Shown here one piece after another: positions 56,784-64,000 of a stretch of DNA of 64,000 bases (position 1 is the stretch's first letter; each line of letters opens with the position of its first letter). A program made the position numbers and the translations under genes. Source of the DNA: Alkalibacterium sp. 20 (GTDB taxonomy: Bacteria; Bacillota; Bacilli; Lactobacillales; Carnobacteriaceae_A); assembly GCF_001885615.1 (NCBI RefSeq), contig NZ_LSRN01000001.1, forward strand, positions 62,001-126,000. Direction: 5' to 3'. The notes under the pieces were generated by a model. It saw only the letters and a list, made by a program, of their open reading frames with translations, was not told the DNA's origin and made no database searches.

Positions 56784-56856
56784 CGGTCCCGACGGGATTT
56801 GAACCCGCGATCTCCTGCGTGACAGGCAGGCGTGATAACCGCTACACTACGGGACC
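56784..56856 (-). tRNA. tRNA-Asp (GTC), copy 2
   Basis: Anticodon loop CTGTCAC carries GTC; acceptor GGTCCCG/CGGGACC. Identical to the copy at 57485-57557. Confidence 0.95.
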
Positions 56857-56942
56857 ATTTGAAAATCTTTATAGGACACACTGTGAACTGTCGTCCAAGT
56901 GTACCATGTCTGCAAACGCTAAAGCGTCAACAGTCATGGCAA

Positions 56943-57015
56943 TTGCGGAGGCAGGACTTGAACCTGCGACCTCCGGGTTATGAGCCCGACGAGCTGCCAA
57001 CTGCTCTACTCCGCG
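56943..57015 (-). tRNA. Initiator tRNA-fMet (CAT), copy 2
   Basis: Begins CGCGGAG with an unpaired C1-A72, the initiator hallmark; anticodon CAT. Identical to 57619-57691. Confidence 0.95.
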
Positions 57016-57110
57016 ATAATGTATAATGAAATCATTATACGAAACACTGTAAGCTTTCGCTCACGTGCGATATATGTGTGATTTGTCAAAGCAATTCACA
57101 CATATGGTAA

Positions 57111-57200
57111 AGGAGGATGTGGGATTCGAACCCACGCGCGTTTTGACACGCCTGACGGTTTTCAAGACCGTTCCCTTAAGCCGGACTTGGGTAATCCTCC
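57111..57200 (-). tRNA. tRNA-Ser (TGA)
   Basis: Anticodon loop CTTGAAA carries TGA; a long variable arm (GGCGTGTCAAAACGCGC). The discriminator reads T rather than the usual G. Confidence 0.94.
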
Positions 57201-57206
57201 ATATCA

Positions 57207-57278
57207 TGACCCCTACGGGATTTGAACCCGTGATTCCGCCGTGAAAGGGCGGTGTCTTAACCACTTGACCAAGGGGCC
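57207..57278 (-). tRNA. tRNA-Glu (TTC)
   Basis: Anticodon loop CTTTCAC carries TTC; acceptor GGCCCCT/AGGGGTC. Confidence 0.95.
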
Positions 57279-57292
57279 TTCATTTATTTCTA

Positions 57293-57366
<74 letters not shown>

Positions 57367-57396
57367 TAAATGAATTTTTTTATACAATTTGTATAA

Positions 57397-57467
57397 AGCG
57401 GGTGAGGAGAATCGAACTCCCGACGTCAGCTTGGAAGGCTGGGGTTTTACCACTAAACTACACCCGC
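57397..57467 (-). tRNA. tRNA-Gly (TCC)
   Basis: Anticodon loop CTTCCAA carries TCC; acceptor GCGGGTG/CACCCGC, discriminator T. Confidence 0.95.
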
Positions 57468-57484
57468 GTGTCTTTCTAAACGAA

Positions 57485-57557
57485 CGGTCCCGACGGGATT
57501 TGAACCCGCGATCTCCTGCGTGACAGGCAGGCGTGATAACCGCTACACTACGGGACC
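57485..57557 (-). tRNA. tRNA-Asp (GTC), copy 1
   Basis: Same sequence as 56784-56856; part of a duplicated fMet-Asp block. Confidence 0.95.
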
Positions 57558-57618
57558 ATTGTAAAAAAAATTACAGGAAACTCTGTGGACTGTCGTCCAA
57601 GCGTACCATGTTTGAAGA

Positions 57619-57691
57619 TTGCGGAGGCAGGACTTGAACCTGCGACCTCCGGGTTATGAGCCCGACGAGCTGCCAACTGCTCTACTCCGCG
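57619..57691 (-). tRNA. Initiator tRNA-fMet (CAT), copy 1
   Basis: Same sequence as 56943-57015, with C1-A72. Confidence 0.95.
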
Positions 57692-57713
57692 ATAATAATA
57701 TAGGTGATTAATA

Positions 57714-57787
57714 TGGACCTTGCAGGACTCGAACCTGCGACCGAACGGTTATGAGCCGTTTGCTCTAACCAACTGAGCTAAAGGTCC
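57714..57787 (-). tRNA. tRNA with CAT anticodon, probably Ile2
   Basis: Acceptor GGACCTT/AAGGTCC and anticodon stem ACGGC-TCATAAC match the Firmicute tRNA-Ile2, whose C34 becomes lysidine. Elongator Met is the alternative, but the next gene fits that better. Confidence 0.8.
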
Positions 57788-57804
57788 GTTAATCGGATTT
57801 TTTA

Positions 57805-57878
57805 TAGCGGCGGAGGGAGTCGAACCCACGACCTCACGGGTATGAACCGTACGCTCTAGCCAGCTGAGCTACACCGCC
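57805..57878 (-). tRNA. Elongator tRNA-Met (CAT)
   Basis: Begins GGCGGTGTAGCTCAGCTGG with a G1-T72 wobble, matching the Bacillus elongator Met; anticodon CAT. Confidence 0.9.
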
Positions 57879-57889
57879 ATTTTAATAAA

Positions 57890-57963
57890 TCGGGAAGACA
57901 GGATTCGAACCTGCGACCCCCTGGTCCCAAACCAGGTGCTCTACCAAGCTGAGCCACTTCCCG
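57890..57963 (-). tRNA. tRNA-Pro (TGG)
   Basis: Anticodon loop TTTGGGA carries TGG; acceptor CGGGAAG/CTTCCCG. Confidence 0.95.
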
Positions 57964-57984
57964 TACTTTTCATTACATGTTACA

Positions 57985-58058
57985 TGCACCCTAGAGGACT
58001 TGAACCTCTAACCGCCTGATTCGTAGTCAGGTACTCTATCCAATTGAGCTAAGGGTGC
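57985..58058 (-). tRNA. tRNA-Arg (ACG)
   Basis: Anticodon loop CTACGAA carries ACG, edited to ICG in bacteria; acceptor GCACCCT/AGGGTGC. Confidence 0.95.
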
Positions 58059-58071
58059 TCTATCTAAATAA

Positions 58072-58157
58072 TGCCGAGGGCCGGAGTCGAACCGGCACGG
58101 AGAAAACTCTCCGCAGGATTTTAAGTCCTGTGCGTCTACCAATTCCGCCACCCCGGC
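58072..58157 (-). tRNA. tRNA-Leu (TAA)
   Basis: Anticodon loop CTTAAAA carries TAA; a long variable arm is present. Confidence 0.95.
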
Positions 58158-58191
58158 ATGGGGTATCATTGATTACCAATGAGAATTGAAA

Positions 58192-58263
58192 AGCGAAAGA
58201 CGGGATTCGAACCCGCGACCCCCACCTTGGCAAGGTGATGTTCTACCACTGAACTACTTTCGC
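58192..58263 (-). tRNA. tRNA-Gly (GCC)
   Basis: Anticodon loop TTGCCAA carries GCC; acceptor GCGAAAG/CTTTCGC. Confidence 0.95.
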
Positions 58264-58270
58264 ACGAAGA

Positions 58271-58343
58271 TGCCGGCTAAAGGAATCGAACCCTCGACCC
58301 ACTGATTACAAATCAGTTGCTCTACCAACTGAGCTAAGCCGGC
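58271..58343 (-). tRNA. tRNA-Thr (TGT)
   Basis: Anticodon loop TTTGTAA carries TGT; acceptor GCCGGCT/AGCCGGC. This is the intact Thr gene of the window. Confidence 0.95.
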
Positions 58344-58365
58344 CAAATAAATATGATGTTACCAT

Positions 58366-58446
58366 GCGGATGGAGGGACTTGAACCCCCACGCCGTGAAG
58401 CGCTAGATCCTAAATCTAGTGCGTCTGCCAATTCCGCCACATCCGC
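58366..58446 (-). tRNA. tRNA-Leu (TAG)
   Basis: Anticodon loop TTTAGGA carries TAG; a long variable arm is present. Confidence 0.95.
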
Positions 58447-58478
58447 AAATATATAAATAAAATCTTTAAATATATATA

Positions 58479-58551
58479 TGAGCCGTGCAGGGCTCGAACC
58501 TGCGACCCTCTGATTAAAAGTCAGATGCTCTACCAACTGAGCTAACGGCTC
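58479..58551 (-). tRNA. tRNA-Lys (TTT)
   Basis: Anticodon loop CTTTTAA carries TTT; acceptor GAGCCGT/ACGGCTC. Confidence 0.95.
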
Positions 58552-58558
58552 TGAAAAA

Positions 58559-58631
58559 TGGAGGTTAACGGGCTCGAACCGCTGACCCTCTGCTTGTAAG
58601 GCAGATGCTCTCCCAACTGAGCTAAACCTCC
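58559..58631 (-). tRNA. tRNA-Val (TAC)
   Basis: Anticodon loop CTTACAA carries TAC; acceptor GGAGGTT/AACCTCC. First tRNA after the 5S gene. Confidence 0.95.
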
Positions 58632-58640
58632 AAAATATAC

Positions 58641-58755
58641 TGCATAGCAATGTCCTGCTTTCACAAAGGGAAACCCTTCACTATCCTCGGCGCTGAGAAG
58701 CTTAACGGCTGTGTTCGAAATGGGAACAGGTGGATCCTTCTCGCCATAATCACTA
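58641..58755 (-). rRNA. rrf: 5S ribosomal RNA
   Basis: The minus strand has the conserved CCTGTTCCCATTTCGAACAC, GTTAAGCTTCTCAGCGCCGA and GAAGGGTTTCCCTTTGTGA. Its ends are approximate by a few bases. It is followed by 23 tRNA genes and is not preceded by 23S rRNA; a promoter lies about 45 bases upstream. Confidence 0.95.
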
Positions 58756-58803
58756 TACAATACAACTATAAAACGTTGAAATAGTTTCTGTAGCAACTCT
58801 TAC

Positions 58804-58832
58804 ATCATACAAAGATATCGCCTCTTTGTCAA
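58804..58832 (-). promoter_or_regulatory. Strong promoter of the 5S-tRNA operon
   Basis: On the minus strand TTGACA (58832-58827) and TATGAT (58809-58804) are spaced exactly 17 bases. Transcription would start near 58797, about 40 bases before 5S. Confidence 0.82.
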
Positions 58833-58892
58833 CTGTTTTTTTTATTTTCTCTAAAACAAATGACAAAGAAGGATATTTCCCTTGCTACTGTA

Positions 58893-59420
58893 TTAATTTT
58901 TCCAAGTTTTTTCGATGAAGCGAGCTCTTCCAGATCCGACACTGTATCTTTTGTAATGAGCCGATTCTTTCTTATAATAATCCTGATGATAGTCTTCAGC
59001 AGGATAAAAAGGTTTGGCCTTTTCAATTTTCGTGACGATAGGGTCACTAAATTTACCGCTTTGTTCCAATTCTTTTCTTGATTCTTCAGCCATTTTTTTT
59101 TGATGTTCATCCTGATAAAAAATAACCGGTCTATAGGAGTCACCTCGGTCTGCAAATTGACCTCCAGCGTCCGTTGGATCTGTTTGTCTCCAGTAAATTT
59201 CTACGAGATCTTTGTACGATATCTTATCAGGATCATAAACGATCTCAACAGCTTCTGTATGCCCGGTTCTACCAGAAGTCACTTGTCGGTAAGTGGGGGT
59301 TTCTACATGACCTCCTGTATATCCAGAAGTAATTGAAATAATCCCTGCTAATGAATCAAAAGGTTGAACCATACACCAAAAACAACCACCTGCAAATATC
59401 GCTCTCTGTTCATTACCCAT
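58893..59420 (-). CDS. msrA: Peptide methionine-S-sulfoxide reductase A (second copy)
   Basis: The catalytic motif GGCFWCM lies near residue 11, followed by SGYTGGH, TGHTEAV and the [13 protein letters not shown] end region. The 175-residue protein is a paralogue of 31655-32176. ATG at 59424 is 1-2 bases from AAAGGAG, so the ATG at 59418-59420 (7-base spacing) is chosen. It lies between serS and the 5S-tRNA promoter. Confidence 0.93.
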   Translation of the reverse strand: MGNEQRAIFAGGCFWCMVQPFDSLAGIISITSGYTGGHVETPTYRQVTSGRTGHTEAVEIVYDPDKISYKDLVEIYWRQTDPTDAGGQFADRGDSYRPVIFYQDEHQKKMAEESRKELEQSGKFSDPIVTKIEKAKPFYPAEDYHQDYYKKESAHYKRYSVGSGRARFIEKTWKN

Positions 59421-59451
59421 AATCATTCTCCTTTACTCTGTGTTCCTCGAT

Positions 59452-60732
59452 TTAAGTCCGACGAATTTCTTTGACTCCACCCATATAGGGAACCAAGACT
59501 TCTGGTATTTTAATGCTGCCGTCTTTTTGTTGATAGTTTTCCATGAGTGCTGCAACTGTTCGACCTACGGCTAAACCTGAACCATTGAGCGTGTGTAAGT
59601 AGTCTACTTTACCATCTGATTCTTTTCTATATCTAATCATAGCTCTTCTGGCTTGAAAATCTTCTGTATTAGAACATGAACTTATTTCTCTGTAGGTATT
59701 TTGAGCGGGGATCCAAACTTCCAGATCATAAGTTTTGGCTGCTGCGAATCCGGTATCTCCCGTTGACAGAAGAATCACACGATATGGCAAACCGAGTTTT
59801 TGCAAGATGTCCTCGGCATTATTGGTCATTTTTTCCAACTCGTCATAAGAGTCTTCGGGTTTAGCGAATTTCACCATTTCAACTTTGTTGAATTGATGCA
59901 AACGAATCAATCCACGTGTGTCTCTACCTGCGCTACCTGCTTCAGAACGGAAGGATGGAGAAAGCGCCGTAAAGTATTTTGGCAAATCCTTTTCTTCTAA
60001 AATTTCGTTTTGATAAAAGTTTGTCAAAGGCACTTCTGCTGTTGGAATCAAAGTTAAGGGTTGATTTTTGATTTGGAATACGTCTTCTTTGAATTTAGGG
60101 AATTGGCCTGTACCATAAAGGGCATCATCGTTAGCTAGATATGGAGGGATAATTTCCTCATAGTCATGTTCAGTAATATGCAGGTCCAGCATGAAGTTGT
60201 ACAACGCTCTCTCTAAACGCGCGCCCAGTCCTCTGTAAAACAAGAATCGGCTGCGGGCTACTTTGGCTCCGCGTTCAAAATCCAAAATACCTAGTGAAGT
60301 CCCTAAATCCCAATGAGGCTGTGGCTCAAAGTCGAACTCAGTTGGTTTTCCCCATTTACGTACTTCTATATTAGACTCTTCATCTGCGCCTACAGGAATA
60401 GAGGGATGCGGTAAGTTCGGAAGACCTGCCGCCACTGCATTCACTTGTTCTTCTAATAGTTCCAAGTCAGCATCGATTGCCTTGATCTCTGCGCCGACCT
60501 TTTTCATTGCTGCTATAGCGTCTTGCGCATCTTCCTTGTTTCGTTTCTTTTCGGCGATATCAGCAGAAACTTCGTTACGGTGCTTTTTCAAATGTTCTGA
60601 TTTTTGAATAAGCTCTCTTCTATTTTCATCCAAGGCTTTGAGATGATCTAATTCTTCAGCAGCCACTCCGCGTGTTCCCAGTCTTTCTTTCGTTGCTTCA
60701 AAATCATTACGAATGCGTTTAATATCTAGCAT
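59452..60732 (-). CDS. serS: Seryl-tRNA synthetase
   Basis: Charges tRNA-Ser. The 426-residue class II enzyme has an N-terminal coiled arm (about 28-100), motif 2 [24 protein letters not shown] and motif 3 [16 protein letters not shown]. The frame is open 36 codons upstream through the T-box terminator, but the start [11 protein letters not shown] is the family start. Its leader carries a T-box riboswitch, so expression rises when tRNA-Ser is uncharged. Confidence 0.96.
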   Translation of the reverse strand: MLDIKRIRNDFEATKERLGTRGVAAEELDHLKALDENRRELIQKSEHLKKHRNEVSADIAEKKRNKEDAQDAIAAMKKVGAEIKAIDADLELLEEQVNAVAAGLPNLPHPSIPVGADEESNIEVRKWGKPTEFDFEPQPHWDLGTSLGILDFERGAKVARSRFLFYRGLGARLERALYNFMLDLHITEHDYEEIIPPYLANDDALYGTGQFPKFKEDVFQIKNQPLTLIPTAEVPLTNFYQNEILEEKDLPKYFTALSPSFRSEAGSAGRDTRGLIRLHQFNKVEMVKFAKPEDSYDELEKMTNNAEDILQKLGLPYRVILLSTGDTGFAAAKTYDLEVWIPAQNTYREISSCSNTEDFQARRAMIRYRKESDGKVDYLHTLNGSGLAVGRTVAALMENYQQKDGSIKIPEVLVPYMGGVKEIRRT

Positions 60733-60769
60733 GATTTTTCCCTCTTTCGTTTTTTGTTTTAATAGGTAT

Positions 60770-61032
60770 AAAAAAAGCAGTCCTTTTATCCCAAAGTAAG
60801 GGACGAAAGGACTGCTTCTCGCGGTACCACCCTGATTCAAAAAGACACCGCAGTTATCTTTTTGCGCTCTCAGGGATAACGGTCCACGCCGAAATAATTT
60901 AGGCTTTATGCTTCATTATTTAAACTTAAACGATGGATTCGAGAACAAACAAGATCAGTTTCCACCACCCACTGACTCTCTAAACTTGTTTGATTCTGTA
61001 CTAATTCGCTTTTCTTTTACTCATTTATCTGT
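60770..61032 (-). promoter_or_regulatory. T-box riboswitch of serS
   Basis: The conserved T-box CAGGGTGGTACCGCG lies at 60834-60820 on the minus strand. A terminator (AGCAGTCC.../...GGACTGCT followed by seven T, about 60770-60818) lies just downstream, and the antiterminator would use the T-box. The stem I area holds TTCTCGAATCC, offering a TCG or TCC serine codon as specifier; which of them is used is not settled. Confidence 0.92.
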
Positions 61033-61038
61033 ACCTAT

Positions 61039-61068
61039 ATTCTACCTTACTTCATTCTTAAACGTCAA
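61039..61068 (-). promoter_or_regulatory. Promoter of the serS leader
   Basis: TTGACG (61068-61063) and TAGAAT (61044-61039) on the minus strand are spaced 18 bases. It lies directly upstream of the T-box. Confidence 0.65.
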
Positions 61069-61083
61069 CACTTAACGCGTAGA

Positions 61084-62406
61084 TTAGAAGCGATCACCAA
61101 GTTTACTAAAGAAGTCTTTAACCAAGTTGGAGAATACGGTAAAGAAACCTGCTCGTTCGACAGAGTCAGCTGCAGCTACTTGAACAGTCTGATCGGCCTC
61201 TCCTTCGAGATACTCGACGTTATCCTGATTGTCTAAAACCAATTCACCCAGGATGTCCCCCTCTTCAACAGGCGCTTCTATTTCACCATCTTGATTCAAC
61301 AGTTCTTCGTTCGGCTGAAATGAGTAGCTGGCTTTCTCATCTTGATTGGAGACAGGAACGTAATAAGAAAGACTATCCACTGTCTTCAATGAAACATTTT
61401 CTGCCAAACCATTTTTAACAGCTAAAGGGTCGACATTTTGAAGCACGACGTCTCCTTCAACTAACGTGTTGTATATCCATTCATCAAATCCATGATCAAA
61501 CAGTTTAGCCGTTTCATTAAAGCGTAAACCTCGGTCCGTCATGCCGTCACCGGCGCCCATAACCACTGAGATCAACCTTCGACCTTCAGATTCTGCTGTT
61601 CCTGTAAACGTCGCTCCGGCAAAACCGGTTGTCCCCGTTTTCAATCCATCCACATCCATACGTTCATGCGGTAACCCTTCCAGCATCCAGTTCCAGTTCA
61701 TCATCGAAATGGCATCAGACGTGCCTTCTCTGAATATTTTAGTCGGTATGCTTGACGTTTCAAGTACTTCTGGGTAATCTTCGATCAAGTTTTTAGCTAC
61801 TTTAGCAATGTTTTTGGCAGACATCGCATTTTCATCATCTGTTTCACTGCCTGGATAATGATTGTCAATTAAATAACTGTTGTTCAGGCCGGTGGTATTA
61901 TAGAGTTCGTATTCATCGACTCCCCACTCTTCAACCAATAAACGCATACGATCAACAAATGCTGATTCTGACCCTTCCATTTGCTCGACTAAAGCGATGG
62001 TTGCGCCATTTGCAGAGTAGATAGCCAGCGCTTCATAGAGCTCCTTAACTGTGTAGGTATCATTTAATTGTAACGGGACATTGGATAGAGCATAGTCTTG
62101 ACTTATAGTGTAGGCATATTCGCTGATAGTGACTTCTGTATCCCACGATAGATTCCCTGCTTCGATTTCTTCAAACAAGATATACTCAACCATCATCTTG
62201 GTCATCGAGGCAATACCACGGTAGGCATCAGCGTTTTGTTCATGTAAGATCTGGCCTGTCTCAAAATCAATTAAGAGTGAACTTTCTGCTTCGATATCTA
62301 CAGAAGGTTCTTCTGCCAATACAGCTGTTCCAGCCAGTAAAATAGGTAAGGTTATACTTGCTGTCAAACTTGCTTTTAGTATTTTAAGGTTATGCGTATT
62401 TTTCAT
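61084..62406 (-). CDS. dacA: D-alanyl-D-alanine carboxypeptidase (PBP5-type)
   Basis: Trims pentapeptides in the wall and acts outside the membrane. A signal peptide ends near AVLAEE (about residue 32). The penicillin-binding triad is SMTK (Ser67, Lys70), SAN in YSANGAT and KTGTTG. A C-terminal beta domain and an amphipathic tail (ending NLVKDFFSKLGDRF) anchor it. It is notably acidic. A perfect 19-bp Fur-like palindrome lies upstream of the gene. It lies upstream of serS, similar to Bacillus. Confidence 0.94.
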   Translation of the reverse strand: MKNTHNLKILKASLTASITLPILLAGTAVLAEEPSVDIEAESSLLIDFETGQILHEQNADAYRGIASMTKMMVEYILFEEIEAGNLSWDTEVTISEYAYTISQDYALSNVPLQLNDTYTVKELYEALAIYSANGATIALVEQMEGSESAFVDRMRLLVEEWGVDEYELYNTTGLNNSYLIDNHYPGSETDDENAMSAKNIAKVAKNLIEDYPEVLETSSIPTKIFREGTSDAISMMNWNWMLEGLPHERMDVDGLKTGTTGFAGATFTGTAESEGRRLISVVMGAGDGMTDRGLRFNETAKLFDHGFDEWIYNTLVEGDVVLQNVDPLAVKNGLAENVSLKTVDSLSYYVPVSNQDEKASYSFQPNEELLNQDGEIEAPVEEGDILGELVLDNQDNVEYLEGEADQTVQVAAADSVERAGFFTVFSNLVKDFFSKLGDRF

Positions 62407-62458
62407 TCTTTATTTAACTCCTATGTCAGATTCATTCTCTTGTTTGTCAGTGACTATG

Positions 62459-62477
62459 ATTGAAAATCATTTTCAAT
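62459..62477. promoter_or_regulatory. Fur-like palindrome before dacA
   Basis: ATTGAAAATCATTTTCAAT is a perfect 9-1-9 palindrome. It has 12 of 14 matches to the Fur 7-1-7 core TGATAAT-N-ATTATCA and shares the ATTGA ends with both iron-operon boxes. It lies 53 bases upstream of the start and near a TTGTAT-17-TACTAT promoter. Which metal regulator binds is inference. Confidence 0.6.
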
Positions 62478-62586
62478 TCAACATATCTTATAGTACCCTT
62501 TCACTATTAAAAATACAACCTCCTTCATTGAGATTTCATATTTCTGACACGCTGACTTGATAGGAAGTAATTGAATATTCAAGACA

Positions 62587-62620
62587 AATAAAAAGTGAAA
62601 CGAGTTTAACTCGCCCCACT
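62587..62620 (-). terminator. Terminator of the two-component operon
   Basis: On the minus strand AGTGGGGCGAGT pairs with ACTCGTTTCACT (three G-T pairs), followed by TTTTTATT. It begins 9 bases after the kinase stop. Confidence 0.8.
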
Positions 62621-62628
62621 CTTTCGTG

Positions 62629-63750
62629 TCATTCATTTTCTAACGGTAACACAACGTCAAACACAGTCCAGCTATCATCGACGCGAGCGGTAATCGTTCC
62701 TTTATGTAGTTCCACTATGCTTTGAGCAATAGCTAGTCCTAGACCGGTCCCGGCAGTTTCTTGCGAACGGGAGGTTTCCGCTCTGTAGAAACGTTCAAAC
62801 AATTGTTCGATTGCTTCTTTTGGTAATGTTTTCCCATTATTTTTTATTGAAACAAAAATATTTTTTTCTCCTTTTTTAACCTCGATGAGAACTAAAGAGC
62901 CGCCTTCGCCATATTTCAAAGCATTGGACAACAAGTTATGAAATATACGCACGATTTTCTCCGTATCAGCCCGCATCATGATTTGTTTGTGAGAAGATGA
63001 AATATGAATCTCCCGCTCCTTCTTCTGAGCTTCCAACTCAAAATCGATTGCAACTTGTTCAAGTAATTGGACCATATCAAAAGAAACATACTCGAGCGGG
63101 ACGGTCGTTTGCCTTACTGTCGTGTATTCAAACAAGTCATCCACGAGGACTTTCATCTGTTTCGCTTTCTCGTAAGCTGTATGGACATATTTTTTGGCTT
63201 CCTCTTCTGATCCGTAACGGTCTTCTTCTATTAAACCGAGGTATCCAATGATAGAAGTCAACGGCGTCCGAATATCGTGGCTGACATTCGTTATTAGTTC
63301 ATCTTTACTTTGTTCGATGCGACGTTCTTCTTCCATCGCTTCAACCGTGGAATCGACCAGCACATGGATGCTTTCCACCACTTTCCCGATATCTCCGCTG
63401 TAAGACCCTCGAATACGATGGTCATAATTCCCTTTAGCTATATAATGCAGCTCTTTGATGATATGTTTCAATTCGTATTGACGGTAACGTCTTTTTAACC
63501 GCCAGTAAATCGCAACGCCAGCAACGATGATTAAAAAGAGAAACACCAGCGGCGTGAGTCCCCATATTTCTTGATTGCCAATATCTTCAACAACATTACC
63601 AAAAAACCAAAATTCATTGAAAACGTCTTGAAACGTGATAACGACCCAACGAAATATTTCATAGACAGCAAAATAACAGAGGAAAATGATTCCGGCTGTT
63701 ACGACTGCTTCAAACGCTAACCGCCAACGTTCCACTCGGGTCAAGTGCAT
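62629..63750 (-). CDS. Sensor histidine kinase (HAMP domain, VanS/ResE-like)
   Basis: A membrane kinase of 373 residues with two helices (about 15-36 and 65-85) enclosing a short outside loop. A HAMP region follows, then the phospho-acceptor His158 in VSHDIRTPLTS, the N-box FHNLLSNALKYG and the G-box GTGLGLAIAQS. GAGGAGG lies 6 bases before the ATG at 63748-63750. A GTG at 63765 that overlaps the regulator stop lies upstream of that site. The signal is unknown; the regulator gene directly precedes it. Confidence 0.93.
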   Translation of the reverse strand: MHLTRVERWRLAFEAVVTAGIIFLCYFAVYEIFRWVVITFQDVFNEFWFFGNVVEDIGNQEIWGLTPLVFLFLIIVAGVAIYWRLKRRYRQYELKHIIKELHYIAKGNYDHRIRGSYSGDIGKVVESIHVLVDSTVEAMEEERRIEQSKDELITNVSHDIRTPLTSIIGYLGLIEEDRYGSEEEAKKYVHTAYEKAKQMKVLVDDLFEYTTVRQTTVPLEYVSFDMVQLLEQVAIDFELEAQKKEREIHISSSHKQIMMRADTEKIVRIFHNLLSNALKYGEGGSLVLIEVKKGEKNIFVSIKNNGKTLPKEAIEQLFERFYRAETSRSQETAGTGLGLAIAQSIVELHKGTITARVDDSWTVFDVVLPLENE

Positions 63751-63764
63751 AGTGTACCTCCTCA

Positions 63765-64000
63765 CTAACTTTCTATTTTATAGCCAACGCCCCAAACTGT
63801 TTTTACAATACTTTCTCCGTCTGTCGCTTTCTCGATCTTATCACGTAAATGACTGACATGAACCATCACCGTTTTTGCCGGCACCAGACTTTCTTGTTTC
63901 CAGACTTTCTCGAAAATATCGTCTGCACTGAAAACCCGGTTGGGGTTGGTTGCCAACAGATACAAAATACCGAATTCCAAAGCCGTTAACTGAATATCCA
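63765..64000 (-). CDS. OmpR-family response regulator, partial
   Basis: The window edge cuts this gene; only the C-terminal winged-helix DNA-binding domain is present (LTALEFGILYLLA... to VWGVGYKIES). The stop TAG is at 63765-63767, 15 bases before the kinase ATG. It is the partner of the kinase. The receiver domain lies beyond 64000. Confidence 0.92.
   Translation of the reverse strand, partial: DIQLTALEFGILYLLATNPNRVFSADDIFEKVWKQESLVPAKTVMVHVSHLRDKIEKATDGESIVKTVWGVGYKIES

Noticed and set aside
56606-57264. Several short frames across the tRNA genes
   Set aside because: They translate tRNA sequence or its complement and have no independent support.

Overview
The window is a chromosomal segment of a low-GC Gram-positive bacterium of the order Lactobacillales. 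This rests on seen evidence: AAGGAGG-type ribosome sites, pflB/pflA/adhE mixed-acid fermentation genes, a T-box before serS, class B RNase P RNA, GpsB/RecU/YpsA neighbours, and a compact tRNA cluster behind 5S rRNA. A DapDH-type lysine gene (ddh), very acidic secreted proteins, a lone glycine-betaine binding protein and a YuiF-type antiporter fit a salt- or alkali-tolerant member of the Carnobacteriaceae (Marinilactibacillus/Alkalibacterium-like). That placement is inference; no 16S gene is present.

Layout. 0-7 kb: ppaC, pflA, pflB and divergent adhE. 7.25-8.65 kb: a TnpB-only IS200/IS605-type element, then a TrkA-domain potassium channel. 9.9-14.3 kb: parE-parC. 14.7-18.6 kb: a ferric-iron ABC operon with Fur-like boxes, lying between parE and plsY. 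19.5-32.9 kb: a long minus-strand run of housekeeping genes (ypmS, msrA, yozE, deoD, ctpA, lepB, rbgA, rnhB, dprA, topA, xerC, hslV, hslU) that ends in a diguanylate cyclase where codY usually lies. 33-40.6 kb: hemolysin III, dfrA, thyA, ABC-F, csp, RNase H-like, ddh, DUF1846. 40.6-48.9 kb: a looser accessory stretch with an AlkD-like repair gene, a PhnE remnant, a decayed tRNA-Thr, a papain-fold peptidase-like gene, a broken mscS, a TcyP-like symporter, a YuiF-like antiporter and an OpuAC-like lipoprotein. 49-56 kb: ypsC, rnpB, gpsB, a possible bacteriocin-immunity gene, ypsA, recU and PBP1A with a long acidic repeat tail. 56.3-58.8 kb: 23 tRNA genes and one 5S rRNA, all minus strand, with their own promoter but no 16S or 23S. 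58.9-64 kb: a second msrA, serS with T-box, dacA, and a two-component system cut by the window edge.

How genes work together: PflA activates PflB, and AdhE reoxidises NADH from the acetyl-CoA formed. ParE and ParC form topoisomerase IV. FbpC/FbpA/FbpB form one iron importer. HslV/HslU form a protease, and XerC, TopA, DprA and RecU serve chromosome processing. ThyA and DfrA couple dTMP synthesis to folate recycling. PBP1A, DacA and GpsB act in cell-wall synthesis. The most unusual points are the 5S-tRNA operon without large rRNAs, the TnpB element with a predictable guide RNA, the cyclase in the codY slot, a perfect Fur-like palindrome before dacA, and the cluster of decayed genes at 41.8-44 kb. 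I found no clear new multi-gene defence or biosynthetic system.
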